DNA from: Candidatus Binataceae bacterium
GTDB lineage: Bacteria; Desulfobacterota; Binatia; Binatales; Binataceae
Assembly: GCA_035508495.1 (NCBI GenBank)
Contig: DATJMX010000052.1
Span: forward strand, 62,001 to 126,000
Direction of reading: 5' to 3'
Length of the DNA stretch: 64,000 bases
Below the pieces are notes generated by a model that saw only the letters and a program-made list of their open reading frames with translations, was not told the origin of the DNA and ran no database searches. Below, in pieces: positions 18,035 through 27,354 of this stretch (its first letter is position 1; each line of letters opens with the position of its first letter). A program made the translations under genes and the position numbers.

Positions 18035-18813
18035 TCGAGAACCGCCCTGCCCCGGCCCAGCTTGAAACTGTTCGCGAGCGCGAGGGTCACGAATTCTTTG
18101 GCCGCGCTGACTGCGTCTTCGAGCTTCGCGCCGCGCGCCAGATGCGCCGCGATGGCGGCCGAGAAAACGCATCCGGTGCCGTGCGCACCGCTCTTCTGAC
18201 GCGGCGCCCTCAGCTCGATGAACTTGCGGCCGTCGAAGTAGAGATCGGTGGACCGCGCGCGATCGGCGAAGTGCCCGCCCTTGATCACGACGGCCTTCGC
18301 ACCCATCGCGAGGATTTTCGCAGCGCCCTCGCGAATCGAATCGCGATCGCGAATCGCGATTCCCGCCAGCGCCTCGGCCTCCGGAACGTTGGGCGTGACA
18401 ATGCGCGCGAGCGGGATCAGTTCGTCGCGCAGCATGCGCTCGCCGCGCTTGTCGATGAGCCGCGCGCCGCTGCTCGCGATCGTAACCGGATCGACAACGG
18501 GGCGCGGCATCTTGAAACGCACGATCGCGCGCGCCGTCTCGCGCACCGCGCCGGCGCTGCCCATCGCGCCGGTTTTAATCGCGAGCGGCATGCTCTCCGC
18601 CAAGAGCACCTCAATCTGCGCCGCGATCATCGCAGGCTTAACGGCATCGACGCGCGTGACGCGCGAGCTCGACTGCGCGATGATCGAAGTGATCACCGAG
18701 TACCCGTAAACGCCGAGCGCGGCGAAAGTTCTGATGTCGGATTGGATTCCTGCGCCGCCGCCGGGGTCACTGCCCGCGATCGTTAACGCAAGGGGAATTG
18801 TGCTGCCGCTCAA
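18010..18813 (-). CDS. thiD: Hydroxymethylpyrimidine/phosphomethylpyrimidine kinase
   Basis: 267 residues. ThiD makes HMP pyrophosphate for thiamine synthesis in the cytoplasm. The ribokinase-like fold is shown by LTIAGSDPGGGAGIQSDI near the N-terminus, the VDPVTIASSGARL block and the anion-hole/catalytic GAHGTGCVFSAAIAAHLARG near residue 220. The start is a TTG at 18811-18813 with AGGA upstream; no ATG is available. No TPP riboswitch is visible, because the upstream region is short and then enters the oppositely oriented neighbouring gene. Thiamine is needed by the pyruvate dehydrogenase at 56-59 kb. Confidence 0.94.
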   Translation of the reverse strand: MSGSTIPLALTIAGSDPGGGAGIQSDIRTFAALGVYGYSVITSIIAQSSSRVTRVDAVKPAMIAAQIEVLLAESMPLAIKTGAMGSAGAVRETARAIVRFKMPRPVVDPVTIASSGARLIDKRGERMLRDELIPLARIVTPNVPEAEALAGIAIRDRDSIREGAAKILAMGAKAVVIKGGHFADRARSTDLYFDGRKFIELRAPRQKSGAHGTGCVFSAAIAAHLARGAKLEDAVSAAKEFVTLALANSFKLGRGRAVLDQFSAVAR

Positions 18814-18911
18814 GAGTTTATTTATCCTATCACGCTTTTGCGTTCGCCACGAGTGCGCGTTTTTGCAGACCCACGTTGTCCGAGATCGGAAGCGGTAGTA
18901 TCTTGCCGTTC

Positions 18912-20654
18912 ATGCCGCTTCGCGCGGCCGAATGCATGGCAGTACGCGGACAAGACGAGTTTCTCAACCTTCCGTTCCAGGAAAAACTGGAATTTCTCTA
19001 CGGCCTGCCCGCACGCCAGAAGCGTGATCTGATTCTCGCCGCGCCCGAGGCCGAGCGCCTGGTTCAGTCCTTCTCGCCTGAGACGCTCTTCTACACTGTC
19101 AAGGAAATCGGCAGCGCCGACGCGGGCGATCTGCTGAGCCTCGCGCTCCCCGAGCAGGTGAAGTCGCTCTTCGATCTCGATTGTTGGGATAAGGATCGTC
19201 CCAACCTTGCCCGGATGCGCGAATGGCTCGAAGCGCTCTCCGAGGGCGGGCGCAGCCGAATGGCACAGGGTCTGATGGAGCTCGACCTCGAGCTCGTATC
19301 GATCCTGCTGCGCGATTACATCAAGGTGCATCTGCTCGACGATCCGGCGTCGTCACCAGACGCGCCATCAAACCGCTACGTCCAGTTCGACGAGCATTAT
19401 CTCATCGAGTTCGTGCGGCAAGATCACATTACGCAGCTTATTTCCGACTTCATCGAGGAAGCCTTCGAGCGCGACTACAAATATTTCGCGGGCTTGATGG
19501 ACGAATGTTACTGGGGCGTCAAGGCGGAGCTCGAGGAGGCGGCCTATCAGTTCCGCCGGGCGCGCCTGAACGATCGCGGCTTTCCCGACTACTACGAAGC
19601 GCAGGACGTGTTCGCGTACGTCAATCCGCGCTCGTTCCTCGACATCCGCGCCCAGTACGTGGCGCCGAGCCGCGCCGAGCTCCTTGACGACAGCGAGCTG
19701 GTGCCACCAGGCTCAGCGCCGATGATCGCGGGCGCCGACAATTCGCTGCTCAACACCGCGCTCACGGCTGGTTTCGCGGCCGAGGGGCGGCGGCAGTTGC
19801 GCAGCGAGATGGCGATGGTGTCAAACCAGGTGCTGGTTGCGCGATCGATCGATTTTGGCGATCTCGACGCCGTGCGGATCGCCGTCGAGCTGACGCACAA
19901 CTACCTGAACCTTGGGCTCGAATCGCTCGCTGGCGGCGACCTGCAAAGCGCAATCGAGCATCTGCGCGATACGCATCTGAAACTCCTCTTTCGCCTCGGC
20001 GTGAGCCTCACGATCGATCTGCGCAAGCGGGCGGAAGCGACAACTCGGATGCTCGGGATTCCGCAGCAGCGGCCGCGCGAAATCTCGTACCTCGACTCGC
20101 CGTATCGCGACGCGCTCGCGGGATTCATCGAGCCAATGCCGCGCTTCTATTCGGCGCTCGATCGCGGCGGCGCCGTCGAGCTGCGCGCGTTCCAGACGAT
20201 TCGCGACCTTCATCTGTCGTACGCGATTCTCGATCAGATCGACGCGATGGCGGAGCTGTTCCGCTCACTGCTTGCGATCGATATCAGCTCGGCGCGCTTC
20301 CGCGGCGCGGTCGCGAATCGCGATATTCGCCTGAGCCAGATCCTGACGACGGCCCTGGTGCGCAATTTCATGGACGGGCGGCTGCAGGCCGAGCCGCTCG
20401 TGGCGAGCGAGCTCGACGCGATGCGAGCAGCAATCGTGATCAAAAATGGCGGCCCGTCGGTGCTGAGCCACGCATTTCGCGAGTCGGTCGAAACCGCGAT
20501 CGACACGCATCTCGACGAGACTGCGGCCAAGCGCACCTTCGATTTCGTAAATTCCTGTCTGAATCAGCTCGAAGAAGAGTTCGCGGGACTGAGCGTCAAC
20601 TACCCGATCGATTCACGATTTATCGAAAGCGTTCTGGTCAAGCGCAGCGTCTAG
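18912..20654 (+). CDS. DUF6178-like protein of unknown function
   Basis: 580 residues from the chosen ATG at 18912; the frame is open further upstream, but that part would overlap the start of the divergent thiD, and a second ATG at 18936 is also possible. It is soluble, rich in Asp, Glu, Leu and Arg, and predicted to be almost all alpha-helical. LPEQVKSLFDLDCWDKDRP and the following WLEAL resemble the DUF6178 family, which I recall mainly from deltaproteobacteria-like genomes. No catalytic motif is seen. Its stop shares a CTAG with the convergent nuclease-PDZ gene. Confidence 0.6.
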   Translation: MPLRAAECMAVRGQDEFLNLPFQEKLEFLYGLPARQKRDLILAAPEAERLVQSFSPETLFYTVKEIGSADAGDLLSLALPEQVKSLFDLDCWDKDRPNLARMREWLEALSEGGRSRMAQGLMELDLELVSILLRDYIKVHLLDDPASSPDAPSNRYVQFDEHYLIEFVRQDHITQLISDFIEEAFERDYKYFAGLMDECYWGVKAELEEAAYQFRRARLNDRGFPDYYEAQDVFAYVNPRSFLDIRAQYVAPSRAELLDDSELVPPGSAPMIAGADNSLLNTALTAGFAAEGRRQLRSEMAMVSNQVLVARSIDFGDLDAVRIAVELTHNYLNLGLESLAGGDLQSAIEHLRDTHLKLLFRLGVSLTIDLRKRAEATTRMLGIPQQRPREISYLDSPYRDALAGFIEPMPRFYSALDRGGAVELRAFQTIRDLHLSYAILDQIDAMAELFRSLLAIDISSARFRGAVANRDIRLSQILTTALVRNFMDGRLQAEPLVASELDAMRAAIVIKNGGPSVLSHAFRESVETAIDTHLDETAAKRTFDFVNSCLNQLEEEFAGLSVNYPIDSRFIESVLVKRSV

Positions 20655-21481
20655 CGTTCAGCCGTTGCGCCGTCGAGTTTGACGGTGCGATCGGAACTGC
20701 CGCGCTGAATCGTGAACGTGATCGCCGATTCGCGCGCGAATGACGCGAGATCGGCGTGGAAATCGCTCAGCGCTTTCACGTCACGCGTGCCGATTTTCTT
20801 GATGATGTCGCCGCGCTCGATTCCACTGCTCGCCGCCGCCGGATCGACGTCCGACACCAGCACCCCGTGCCGATTCTTGAGGCCAAAGTATGCCGCCAGC
20901 TCGGGCGTCACTTGCTGTACGGTGACGCCATACGCCGTCGCGGTATCAGGAAGTTTATCGACCGCGGCCTTGCCGACGACCGGTGACGAATCGAACAGCT
21001 TGTCCATCACATAGATCGGCACGTGCATCTCGGTCGCGAGCGCGATCGCGTCGCTCGGACGGCTGTCGATCGTGTAGCGCCCGCGATCCATGAAGATCTT
21101 CGCGTAGTACACTTCGTCGCGCATGTCGCAGATGAGCACGCTATCGACGTGATTACCAGTCTGCTGGATCACGGCCTTCAGCAGGTCGTGAGTCATCGGC
21201 CGCGGCGGCTGGACGTTGTTCAGCGCGAGCTCGATCGCGTACGCCTCGTTGGCGCCGATCATGATCGGCAGCTCGCGCGTCTCGTCTTTATCTTCGAGCA
21301 GCACGTAATGCTCGCCGGTGTCCTGATCGAAAGCAACGTTAGTCACCTGGACCGGCACTTCGTGGATGGTGGGCTGAATGAGTCCGGTGGGCTGGCTGGT
21401 GGATGAACGGCTGCAGGCACACGCGGCGGCCAAGCCCGCGAGTAGCAGCAGGCACAGGTTCCTGCAGCCTACGGCTCTCAT
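20651..21481 (-). CDS. Lipoprotein with bifunctional-nuclease (DUF151) and PDZ domains
   Basis: 276 residues. The N-terminal LLAGLAAAC gives a lipobox with Cys21. Residues about 40-165 match the bifunctional nuclease domain: LPIMIGANEAYAIELAL, RPMTHDLL and YTIDSRPSDAIALA are its conserved blocks. Residues about 175-270 form a PDZ domain (HGVLVSDVDPAAASSGIERGDIIKKI). DUF151 proteins are usually cytoplasmic, so the combination with a lipoprotein signal and a PDZ domain is unusual and suggests an envelope-bound scaffold or peptide sensor. The role is unknown. Confidence 0.82.
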   Translation of the reverse strand: MRAVGCRNLCLLLLAGLAAACACSRSSTSQPTGLIQPTIHEVPVQVTNVAFDQDTGEHYVLLEDKDETRELPIMIGANEAYAIELALNNVQPPRPMTHDLLKAVIQQTGNHVDSVLICDMRDEVYYAKIFMDRGRYTIDSRPSDAIALATEMHVPIYVMDKLFDSSPVVGKAAVDKLPDTATAYGVTVQQVTPELAAYFGLKNRHGVLVSDVDPAAASSGIERGDIIKKIGTRDVKALSDFHADLASFARESAITFTIQRGSSDRTVKLDGATAER

Positions 21482-21524
21482 GGAAGATCACATTACGCGC
21501 ATGACAGGGTGGGCGCCAAGGGCA

Positions 21525-22136
21525 TTATGCATCGCCTTCGGGACGGCCGCGGAAACCTTTAGCGACGATATAGAGCTCAGCCGAGCCGGGACGGCTGGCC
21601 TTGGTCCGCGTCGTCTCGACGCTGGCAAAGACGCGCTTGAACTGCGCAACTATGTCGTTGAACTCGCCGCTCATGAAGACCTTGACGATCATCGCGCCGC
21701 CGGGTTTTAGCGCGCGCGATGAGAACGCGAGCGCGGTATCGATCAGTTCGCGCGAGCGCGCCTCGTCGCGCGCCGCGATACCGGTGAGCTTCGGCGCGAG
21801 ATCGCTCGTGACGAGATCTGCTGGGCCGCCGAGTTCGGTAGCCGCCCGCTGCGCGACGGCTGGATCAACGATGTCGCCGATGATCGTGATACATCCCGGC
21901 GGTGGATTTCTGACCGGCGCGAGATCGACGCCGACGATCTTGGCGCCGGAGCCTGCCGCGCGAGCGAGAATCGCAAGCCATCCGCCGGGCGCGCATCCGA
22001 GATCGACGATTCGCGCGCCTTTCGCTGCCAGCTTCCAACGCGCGATGAGTTCCTCGATCTTGAACGCCGCGCGCGAAGGCAACCCTGCCGCGCGCGCCTT
22101 GCGATAAAATTTGTCGTGCGGCTCGTAGGTCGCCAT
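21525..22136 (-). CDS. rlmE: 23S rRNA (uridine-2'-O-) methyltransferase RlmE/FtsJ
   Basis: 203 residues, the usual length. RlmE methylates the 2'-OH of U2552 in the A-loop of 23S rRNA and promotes late 50S assembly. The KFYRKARAAGLPSRAAFKIEEL start, the SAM loop VDLGCAPGGWLAILA and the K-D-K-E catalytic set are visible: Lys in AAFKIEE, Asp in TSDLAPKLTG, Lys in MIVKVFMSG, Glu in GSAELYIVAKG. It is divergent from the helicase gene at 22255. Confidence 0.94.
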   Translation of the reverse strand: MATYEPHDKFYRKARAAGLPSRAAFKIEELIARWKLAAKGARIVDLGCAPGGWLAILARAAGSGAKIVGVDLAPVRNPPPGCITIIGDIVDPAVAQRAATELGGPADLVTSDLAPKLTGIAARDEARSRELIDTALAFSSRALKPGGAMIVKVFMSGEFNDIVAQFKRVFASVETTRTKASRPGSAELYIVAKGFRGRPEGDA

Positions 22137-22254
22137 CGAACGTCACGCCGAAAAATTTGCGCCGCGAATTAAATTTGAACCGACATACTTTTCGCGTCGC
22201 GTGCGAGCCGGTATCCTGAGTGACTCTGCGCTTCGCTTCAACCCGCACATCACG

Positions 22255-24441
22255 ATGAGTTTAGTTAGACTTGACGATTTGAATCCTGAGCAGCGCGATG
22301 CGGTGCTGGCGCCCGACGGTCCGATCCTGATCCTCGCCGGTGCGGGATCGGGCAAGACGCGCGTGCTCACGTACCGCATCGCCCATATTCTGTCCGAGCG
22401 CGGCGCCGAGGTCGACCAGGTGCTGGCTGTCACCTTCACCAACAAGGCCGCCGGCGAAATGCGCGAGCGCGTCGCCAGCCTGCTCGACTCCACGCGGCTG
22501 CCGTGGGTCAGCACGTTCCATTCGGCGTGTGCGCGGATTCTCCGCCAGGATGCGCACCGGCTCGGCTACGAGCGCAATTTCTCGATCCTCGACGAAAGCG
22601 ATTCGATGTCGGTGATGCGCCGCGTGATTGAGGAGGCCAATCTTCCCGATTCGCCCGCGCCCGAGGCGGCGCGCAATCGAATCGAGCAGGCCAAGAATGA
22701 AGGCGTCTCGCCCGAGGAGATGCTCTCGGCGTCGGAGACCGGACGCGAAACGACGATCGCGCAGCTTTACCGCCTCTACCAGGCGCGCCTTCGCGACATC
22801 AACGCGATGGACTTCAGCGACCTCCAGCTCCAGGCGTACCTGCTGTTCGAGCGTTTTCCCGATGTGCTCGAGCGATGGCAATCGCGTGCGAAGCATCTGC
22901 TGGTCGATGAATACCAGGACACCAACCACGTGCAGTATCTGCTGGTGCGCGCGCTCGCCGAGCGAACCGGCAACCTGTGCGTCGTCGGCGACGAGGATCA
23001 ATCGATCTACCGATGGCGCGGCGCCGATATCCGCAACATCCTCGACTTCGAGCGCGACTATCCGAGCGCGCGCATCTTCAAGCTCGAGCAGAACTACCGC
23101 TCGACCAAAACGATCCTCGCCGCGGCCGGCGCCGTTATCCGCAACAACACCGAGCGCAAGGTCAAGAATCTCTGGACCGAGAACGACGCCGGCGAGCAGA
23201 TCACATACTTCACCGGAATCACCGAGCGCGACGAGGCCGACTTTATCGCACGCGAGATTTCGAGCCTGACGACCTCAGGCGGTCTCCGCCCGGCGGACGT
23301 CGTCGTGTTCTACCGTGTCAATGCGCAGTCGCGAGTAATCGAGGAGGCGCTGGTCAGGCGGCGACTCGCCTACTACATCATCGGCGGCGTGCGGTTTTAT
23401 GAGCAGCGCGACATCAAGGATCTGTTGTCGTATCTGCGCGTCGTCGCCAATCCTGCCGACGCGGTCAGCCTGGAGCGGATGGTTGGTGTGCCGACGCGCG
23501 GCATCGGTGCGAAGACCTTTGAGGCGATCAGCGATATCGCCGGGCGCGAGAACATCTCGGCCTTCGAGGCGATGGGCCGACTCGAGGCGCAATCGAAAGT
23601 CGCGCTCAGGATCGCCAAGCAGGCGAGTTCGCTTTACTCCTGGATGCGCGAGCTCATCGCGCGTGCGAGCGAAGTCCCGGTGCGCGAGATCCTCGACGCC
23701 GTCGTCGCACAGAGCGGATTCGAGGCTTATCTCGACACGCTCATCGACGCGCCGGCGCGCAAACAGAATCTCGCTGAGATGCTCGCGGCGGCAAGCGCTT
23801 TCGATGCCGAACGCAGTGGAGGCCTCGGCGAGTTTCTCGAGCGCGTCGCACTCGTCAGCGATGCCGATCAGATCGAATCGCGCGGCGGACGCGTCGCGCT
23901 CATGACGCTGCACACGTCGAAGGGCCTCGAATATCCCGCGGTCTTCATCGCCGGCATGGAAGAAGGCCTCTTCCCGCACAGCCGCTCGCAGGACAGCGAC
24001 GAGGAAATCGAGGAGGAGCGTCGCCTCTGCTACGTCGGCATGACGCGCGCGCGCAACCTGCTTTATCTATCCAACACGTTGTCGCGCGAGCTTTACGGCC
24101 AGCGCCAGGAGTCGCGGCCCTCGCGCTTCATGGCCGAGGTCGATCCGGGGCTTATCCGGCGCATCGCTCCTGAACGTCCATCCGCGCCCGTGCGTCCGCT
24201 ATCGCCGCGCGAGTCCTACGTCGATTATTCCGAGAGTCAGCTCTCCGACGGCGATGGGCCCTCTGCCGCGGCTGATGGCCTGCGCGTCGGCGCGCGCGTG
24301 ATTCATCCTGCGTTCGGCCGCGGCGTGATTCATCGTCGCGAAGGGCGCGGCGACAGCGCCAAGGCGTGGGTGAATTTCGAACGCGGCGGAGTGAAGTTAC
24401 TGGTACTAAAGTTCGCCAACCTCCGGTTGATCGGAGAATAA
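22255..24441 (+). CDS. pcrA: UvrD/PcrA-family DNA helicase
   Basis: 728 residues from the ATG at 22255 (LDDLNPEQRDAVLAPDG), chosen because the upstream 18 codons are not conserved-looking. All superfamily 1A motifs are present: Q-motif, Walker A GAGSGKTR, motif Ia TFTNKAAGEM, motif II VDEYQDTNH, motif III GDEDQSIYRWRGAD, motif IV LEQNYRS, motif V LMTLHTSKGLEYP and motif VI YVGMTRAR. The last 50 residues (VGARVIHPAFGRGVIHRREG) are the Tudor-like domain that binds RNA polymerase in PcrA/UvrD. Roles are nucleotide excision repair and removal of transcription-replication obstacles. Confidence 0.95.
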   Translation: MSLVRLDDLNPEQRDAVLAPDGPILILAGAGSGKTRVLTYRIAHILSERGAEVDQVLAVTFTNKAAGEMRERVASLLDSTRLPWVSTFHSACARILRQDAHRLGYERNFSILDESDSMSVMRRVIEEANLPDSPAPEAARNRIEQAKNEGVSPEEMLSASETGRETTIAQLYRLYQARLRDINAMDFSDLQLQAYLLFERFPDVLERWQSRAKHLLVDEYQDTNHVQYLLVRALAERTGNLCVVGDEDQSIYRWRGADIRNILDFERDYPSARIFKLEQNYRSTKTILAAAGAVIRNNTERKVKNLWTENDAGEQITYFTGITERDEADFIAREISSLTTSGGLRPADVVVFYRVNAQSRVIEEALVRRRLAYYIIGGVRFYEQRDIKDLLSYLRVVANPADAVSLERMVGVPTRGIGAKTFEAISDIAGRENISAFEAMGRLEAQSKVALRIAKQASSLYSWMRELIARASEVPVREILDAVVAQSGFEAYLDTLIDAPARKQNLAEMLAAASAFDAERSGGLGEFLERVALVSDADQIESRGGRVALMTLHTSKGLEYPAVFIAGMEEGLFPHSRSQDSDEEIEEERRLCYVGMTRARNLLYLSNTLSRELYGQRQESRPSRFMAEVDPGLIRRIAPERPSAPVRPLSPRESYVDYSESQLSDGDGPSAAADGLRVGARVIHPAFGRGVIHRREGRGDSAKAWVNFERGGVKLLVLKFANLRLIGE

Positions 24442-24510
24442 CCGCGCGCGTAAAATTTTCCGCAGTGGATGGGCGGCGGCAGGAGCCGGCGTTAACTTAG
24501 CGGTGGTGGC

Positions 24511-25578
24511 GTGATGACTTCACGAAAACGAATCTCTCTCATCGTGGTCGCTGTGTCCGCAGCTTTGATGCTGGCGGCCATGGTCCTGGCGCCGCGACTG
24601 GCCTCGGCCTGGAGCGAAGATGAATTCGCCCGCCGACCGCTCTACGCCTACCCGCTGCCGCATGGCCGCGACAATATCATCGGCAATCTCGTCACCTACC
24701 AGATCCAGAAAGGCGATACGCTGCTCGATATCGGGCGATGGTTCGGCGTGACGGCAAAGGAAATCTCCGATGCCAACGGCAAGATCGATTGGTGGGGACC
24801 TCCCGTCGGCAAGCAGATAATTCTCCCCACCGAGCATATCCTGCCGGCCGGTAATCACGTCGGTATCGTGCTGAACATCCCCGAGATGCGCATCTACTAT
24901 TACTATCCGTCGCCCACCGGTCCGATTTCGAAGAGCAAGATCAAACCGGTAGCGATGACGACGAAGCACGAGCCGCACCTCGGCGTGATGCCGACCGTCG
25001 TTTACACCTTCCCGGTCGGACTCGGCCGCTACGACTGGAAGACACCTGTCGGCGACTGGCGCGTGCGCGGCAAGACGAAAAATCCCACCTGGGTCGTGCC
25101 GCAGGATATTTACGAGGAACACCTCGAGCGCGATGGCGAAGCCGACCACGTCGTCCCGGGCGGCGAGGATGACAATCCTCTCGGCAAGTATCGCATCGAG
25201 CTGACGCTGCCCGAGTACGCGTTGCACGGCACCGACGTTCCATGGGGCGTCGGGATGACCGTGAGCCACGGATGCGTGCGGCTTTATCCAGAGGACATCG
25301 AGCGCCTGTTCAACAAGGTGAAGATCGGCACGCCGGGCGAGTTCACCTACCAGCCGATCAAGTACGGCTATCGCGGCGATGCGATCTACGTCGAAGTGCA
25401 TGACGATTTGTACGGGCGCTATGCGGGTCTGTGGGCTTATGCCGTGAAGACGGCTAAGGAGCAGGGCATCTCCGATCAGATCGACATGCAGAAGCTCGAG
25501 AAAGCCGTCGAAGAGAAAACCGGCATCCCGACCTACATCATGCCCGGCCCGCCACCCGACGCTGGCGACGCGAGCTAG
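24511..25578 (+). CDS. Periplasmic L,D-transpeptidase with LysM domain
   Basis: 355 residues; GTG at 24511 or ATG at 24514 can both serve as the start. A signal peptide or anchor (about 8-34) is followed by a LysM-like peptidoglycan-binding domain (VTYQIQKGDTLLDIGRWFGV, 61-80) and a YkuD catalytic domain (about 115-290). The active-site block is HGTDVPWGVGMTVSHGCVRL with His239, His253 and Cys255. Such enzymes (ErfK/YbiS group) make 3-3 peptidoglycan cross-links or attach outer-membrane lipoproteins. Its stop shares a CTAG with the convergent glycosyltransferase. Confidence 0.93.
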   Translation: MMTSRKRISLIVVAVSAALMLAAMVLAPRLASAWSEDEFARRPLYAYPLPHGRDNIIGNLVTYQIQKGDTLLDIGRWFGVTAKEISDANGKIDWWGPPVGKQIILPTEHILPAGNHVGIVLNIPEMRIYYYYPSPTGPISKSKIKPVAMTTKHEPHLGVMPTVVYTFPVGLGRYDWKTPVGDWRVRGKTKNPTWVVPQDIYEEHLERDGEADHVVPGGEDDNPLGKYRIELTLPEYALHGTDVPWGVGMTVSHGCVRLYPEDIERLFNKVKIGTPGEFTYQPIKYGYRGDAIYVEVHDDLYGRYAGLWAYAVKTAKEQGISDQIDMQKLEKAVEEKTGIPTYIMPGPPPDAGDAS

Positions 25579-27236
25579 AATCGCGGCTGAGTCTTGGCGG
25601 GCGCCGCGCCGGCCTGATACGCGTGCGCTTTTTTCAGCACATACAGTTCGCGCGAGCCTAGGCCGAATGGCCCCGGCCAACTGAAACGGCTGACGATTTG
25701 TGTGCCGGCGATCGGCGCGCTGGCGAGCGTGTATTCGTCGACACCGGGCGACGTGATCATCGGGATTCCGGCTTCGAGCTTCATCGAATCGATGCCGTGT
25801 TTCGGGTAGCGATAGAGATCGTTGCCGTTGAGCGAGTAGCCGGCATCGATCGCCGAGCGGCGTACGCCTTCGCGCTCGAGCGCATCGCGCACCGAAGTCA
25901 CCGCCAGCAGGCCGCGCTGGTACGCATACGTTCCGCCGAGCGACAACATCATGAGGATCAGCGTGAGCGCTCCCGCGAGCATCGGCGCGACCCGCAGCTT
26001 CGGCCATGGCGTAAGCGCGAGCAGCAGGCATCCGGCAGGAACCATCACGACATAGTAGCGATCGTTGAAGAACCATAGCGGAACGATCGCGAGCCAGTAG
26101 ACGATCGCGGCGATCATAATCGCCGACGGTGCGCGTCCGAGTCGTGGAATGAGATCGCGCGCCGCAACGATCAGTCCAGCTGCGCCCGCGCTTCCGAGCG
26201 CCATCCAGAAATACTGCCAGTCGCCGTTCCAGTAGAAGCGGTTCGGCAGACCGCGCAGGATCATCACGTTGTCCCATCCGCCGAAACAGCTATACTCGGG
26301 CGTGACCGGCAGCCGGTGATCAATGAAACTCAGAAACAACGTTGATCCAAAGATCGCGATCGCCCATGCGATCGTTTGCCTTCGGCGCTCGCCGATAAAC
26401 TGCAGCAGCGCGATCGGACTTAGCACGGTGCCTAAATAAATCAGCGGCCCGAGCACTCCAGCGCGCAGGTATGTTGAAATCGGCACCTGGAACAGAAAGC
26501 CGAAGTGATTGAGGTTGCGCTCGAGGTCCCACGGCCGAGGATTCAGCACCATCTGCCAGAACCAGATTCCGACGCACGTCGCCGACGCGACTGCGAACGG
26601 AAACAACCCGCGCACCATCCGCATCAGATCAAACGGATGCTCTCGGAGCACGCCTGAGCCGTACAGCACGATCGCCGCGACGCATCCGAGCACCGTCATC
26701 GCGGCGAACGGCCGAATCATGAAGCACACGACCGAGAGAATCGCAGCGAGCCACATCCAGAGCGCCTCGAAGCGGCCCTCTCCTTCGGCAAACGCGAGGT
26801 TCACCGCGATGACAAGCATCAGGAACGGAATCTCGGTCATGAACGAGAAGCTGAGGAAGTTGTAACAGGGATTTCCAAGCAGGCAGCCCGTGGCGATCAG
26901 TGACGGGATCGGCGTGGCGCCGCATCGCCGCGCGAGCGCATAGAACATCATCGCGCCGAGCGCGGCCAGTACCACATCGGCGATTTCGAGCGACGCCGAG
27001 CCGCCGCCGAAGAGCCTGGCCCAGGCCGCGCCGTAGTACACCTGAGCGATCGGCATCGCCTGCGTGTACCCGGCGAAACGGACTTCGCCCGTCTGCAGGT
27101 AGCGCCGCACCGCCTCGCCGTAGAGCCAGCTATCTGCGACCGGCGCGTCGGCGAGCGGCCGCAGCATCGCCCACGCGAACAGGTACCAGAGCGCCACGCC
27201 CCCGCACGCAAGCCATCCAGCGCGCTTCAATGCCAA
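25575..27236 (-). CDS. Multi-spanning membrane glycosyltransferase, GT39/ArnT-like
   Basis: 553 residues with about 11-12 hydrophobic helices and a soluble C-terminal part. The first extracytoplasmic loop has ADSWLYGEAVRRY, where an acidic residue pair near the first helix is typical of polyprenyl-phosphate-sugar-dependent GT-C enzymes (PF13231-like). The start is a TTG and is uncertain; an alternative TTG lies two codons later. Its neighbours, a DegT aminotransferase and UDP-glucuronate decarboxylase, suggest it transfers an unusual or modified sugar onto a surface glycan or lipid. Confidence 0.7.
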   Translation of the reverse strand: MALKRAGWLACGGVALWYLFAWAMLRPLADAPVADSWLYGEAVRRYLQTGEVRFAGYTQAMPIAQVYYGAAWARLFGGGSASLEIADVVLAALGAMMFYALARRCGATPIPSLIATGCLLGNPCYNFLSFSFMTEIPFLMLVIAVNLAFAEGEGRFEALWMWLAAILSVVCFMIRPFAAMTVLGCVAAIVLYGSGVLREHPFDLMRMVRGLFPFAVASATCVGIWFWQMVLNPRPWDLERNLNHFGFLFQVPISTYLRAGVLGPLIYLGTVLSPIALLQFIGERRRQTIAWAIAIFGSTLFLSFIDHRLPVTPEYSCFGGWDNVMILRGLPNRFYWNGDWQYFWMALGSAGAAGLIVAARDLIPRLGRAPSAIMIAAIVYWLAIVPLWFFNDRYYVVMVPAGCLLLALTPWPKLRVAPMLAGALTLILMMLSLGGTYAYQRGLLAVTSVRDALEREGVRRSAIDAGYSLNGNDLYRYPKHGIDSMKLEAGIPMITSPGVDEYTLASAPIAGTQIVSRFSWPGPFGLGSRELYVLKKAHAYQAGAAPAKTQPRF

Positions 27237-27354
27237 CTTGCTCCGATTTCCGGCTATCCCCTATACTTCGCTGTGCGCCAGGAGCCAGATGATCGAACGA
27301 AGTGTTTATCCGGTTTTCTCTGTGCGCGCGAGCCCCCTCCCTCACCGCTCCTGA

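Noticed and set aside
18814..18911. TPP riboswitch in front of thiD
   Set aside because: The short region upstream of the TTG start contains no THI-box-like conserved segments.
24520..26277. Open frame of 585 codons on the minus strand across the transpeptidase and the membrane protein
   Set aside because: It crosses two well-supported genes, has Arg-rich shadow composition and no domain.
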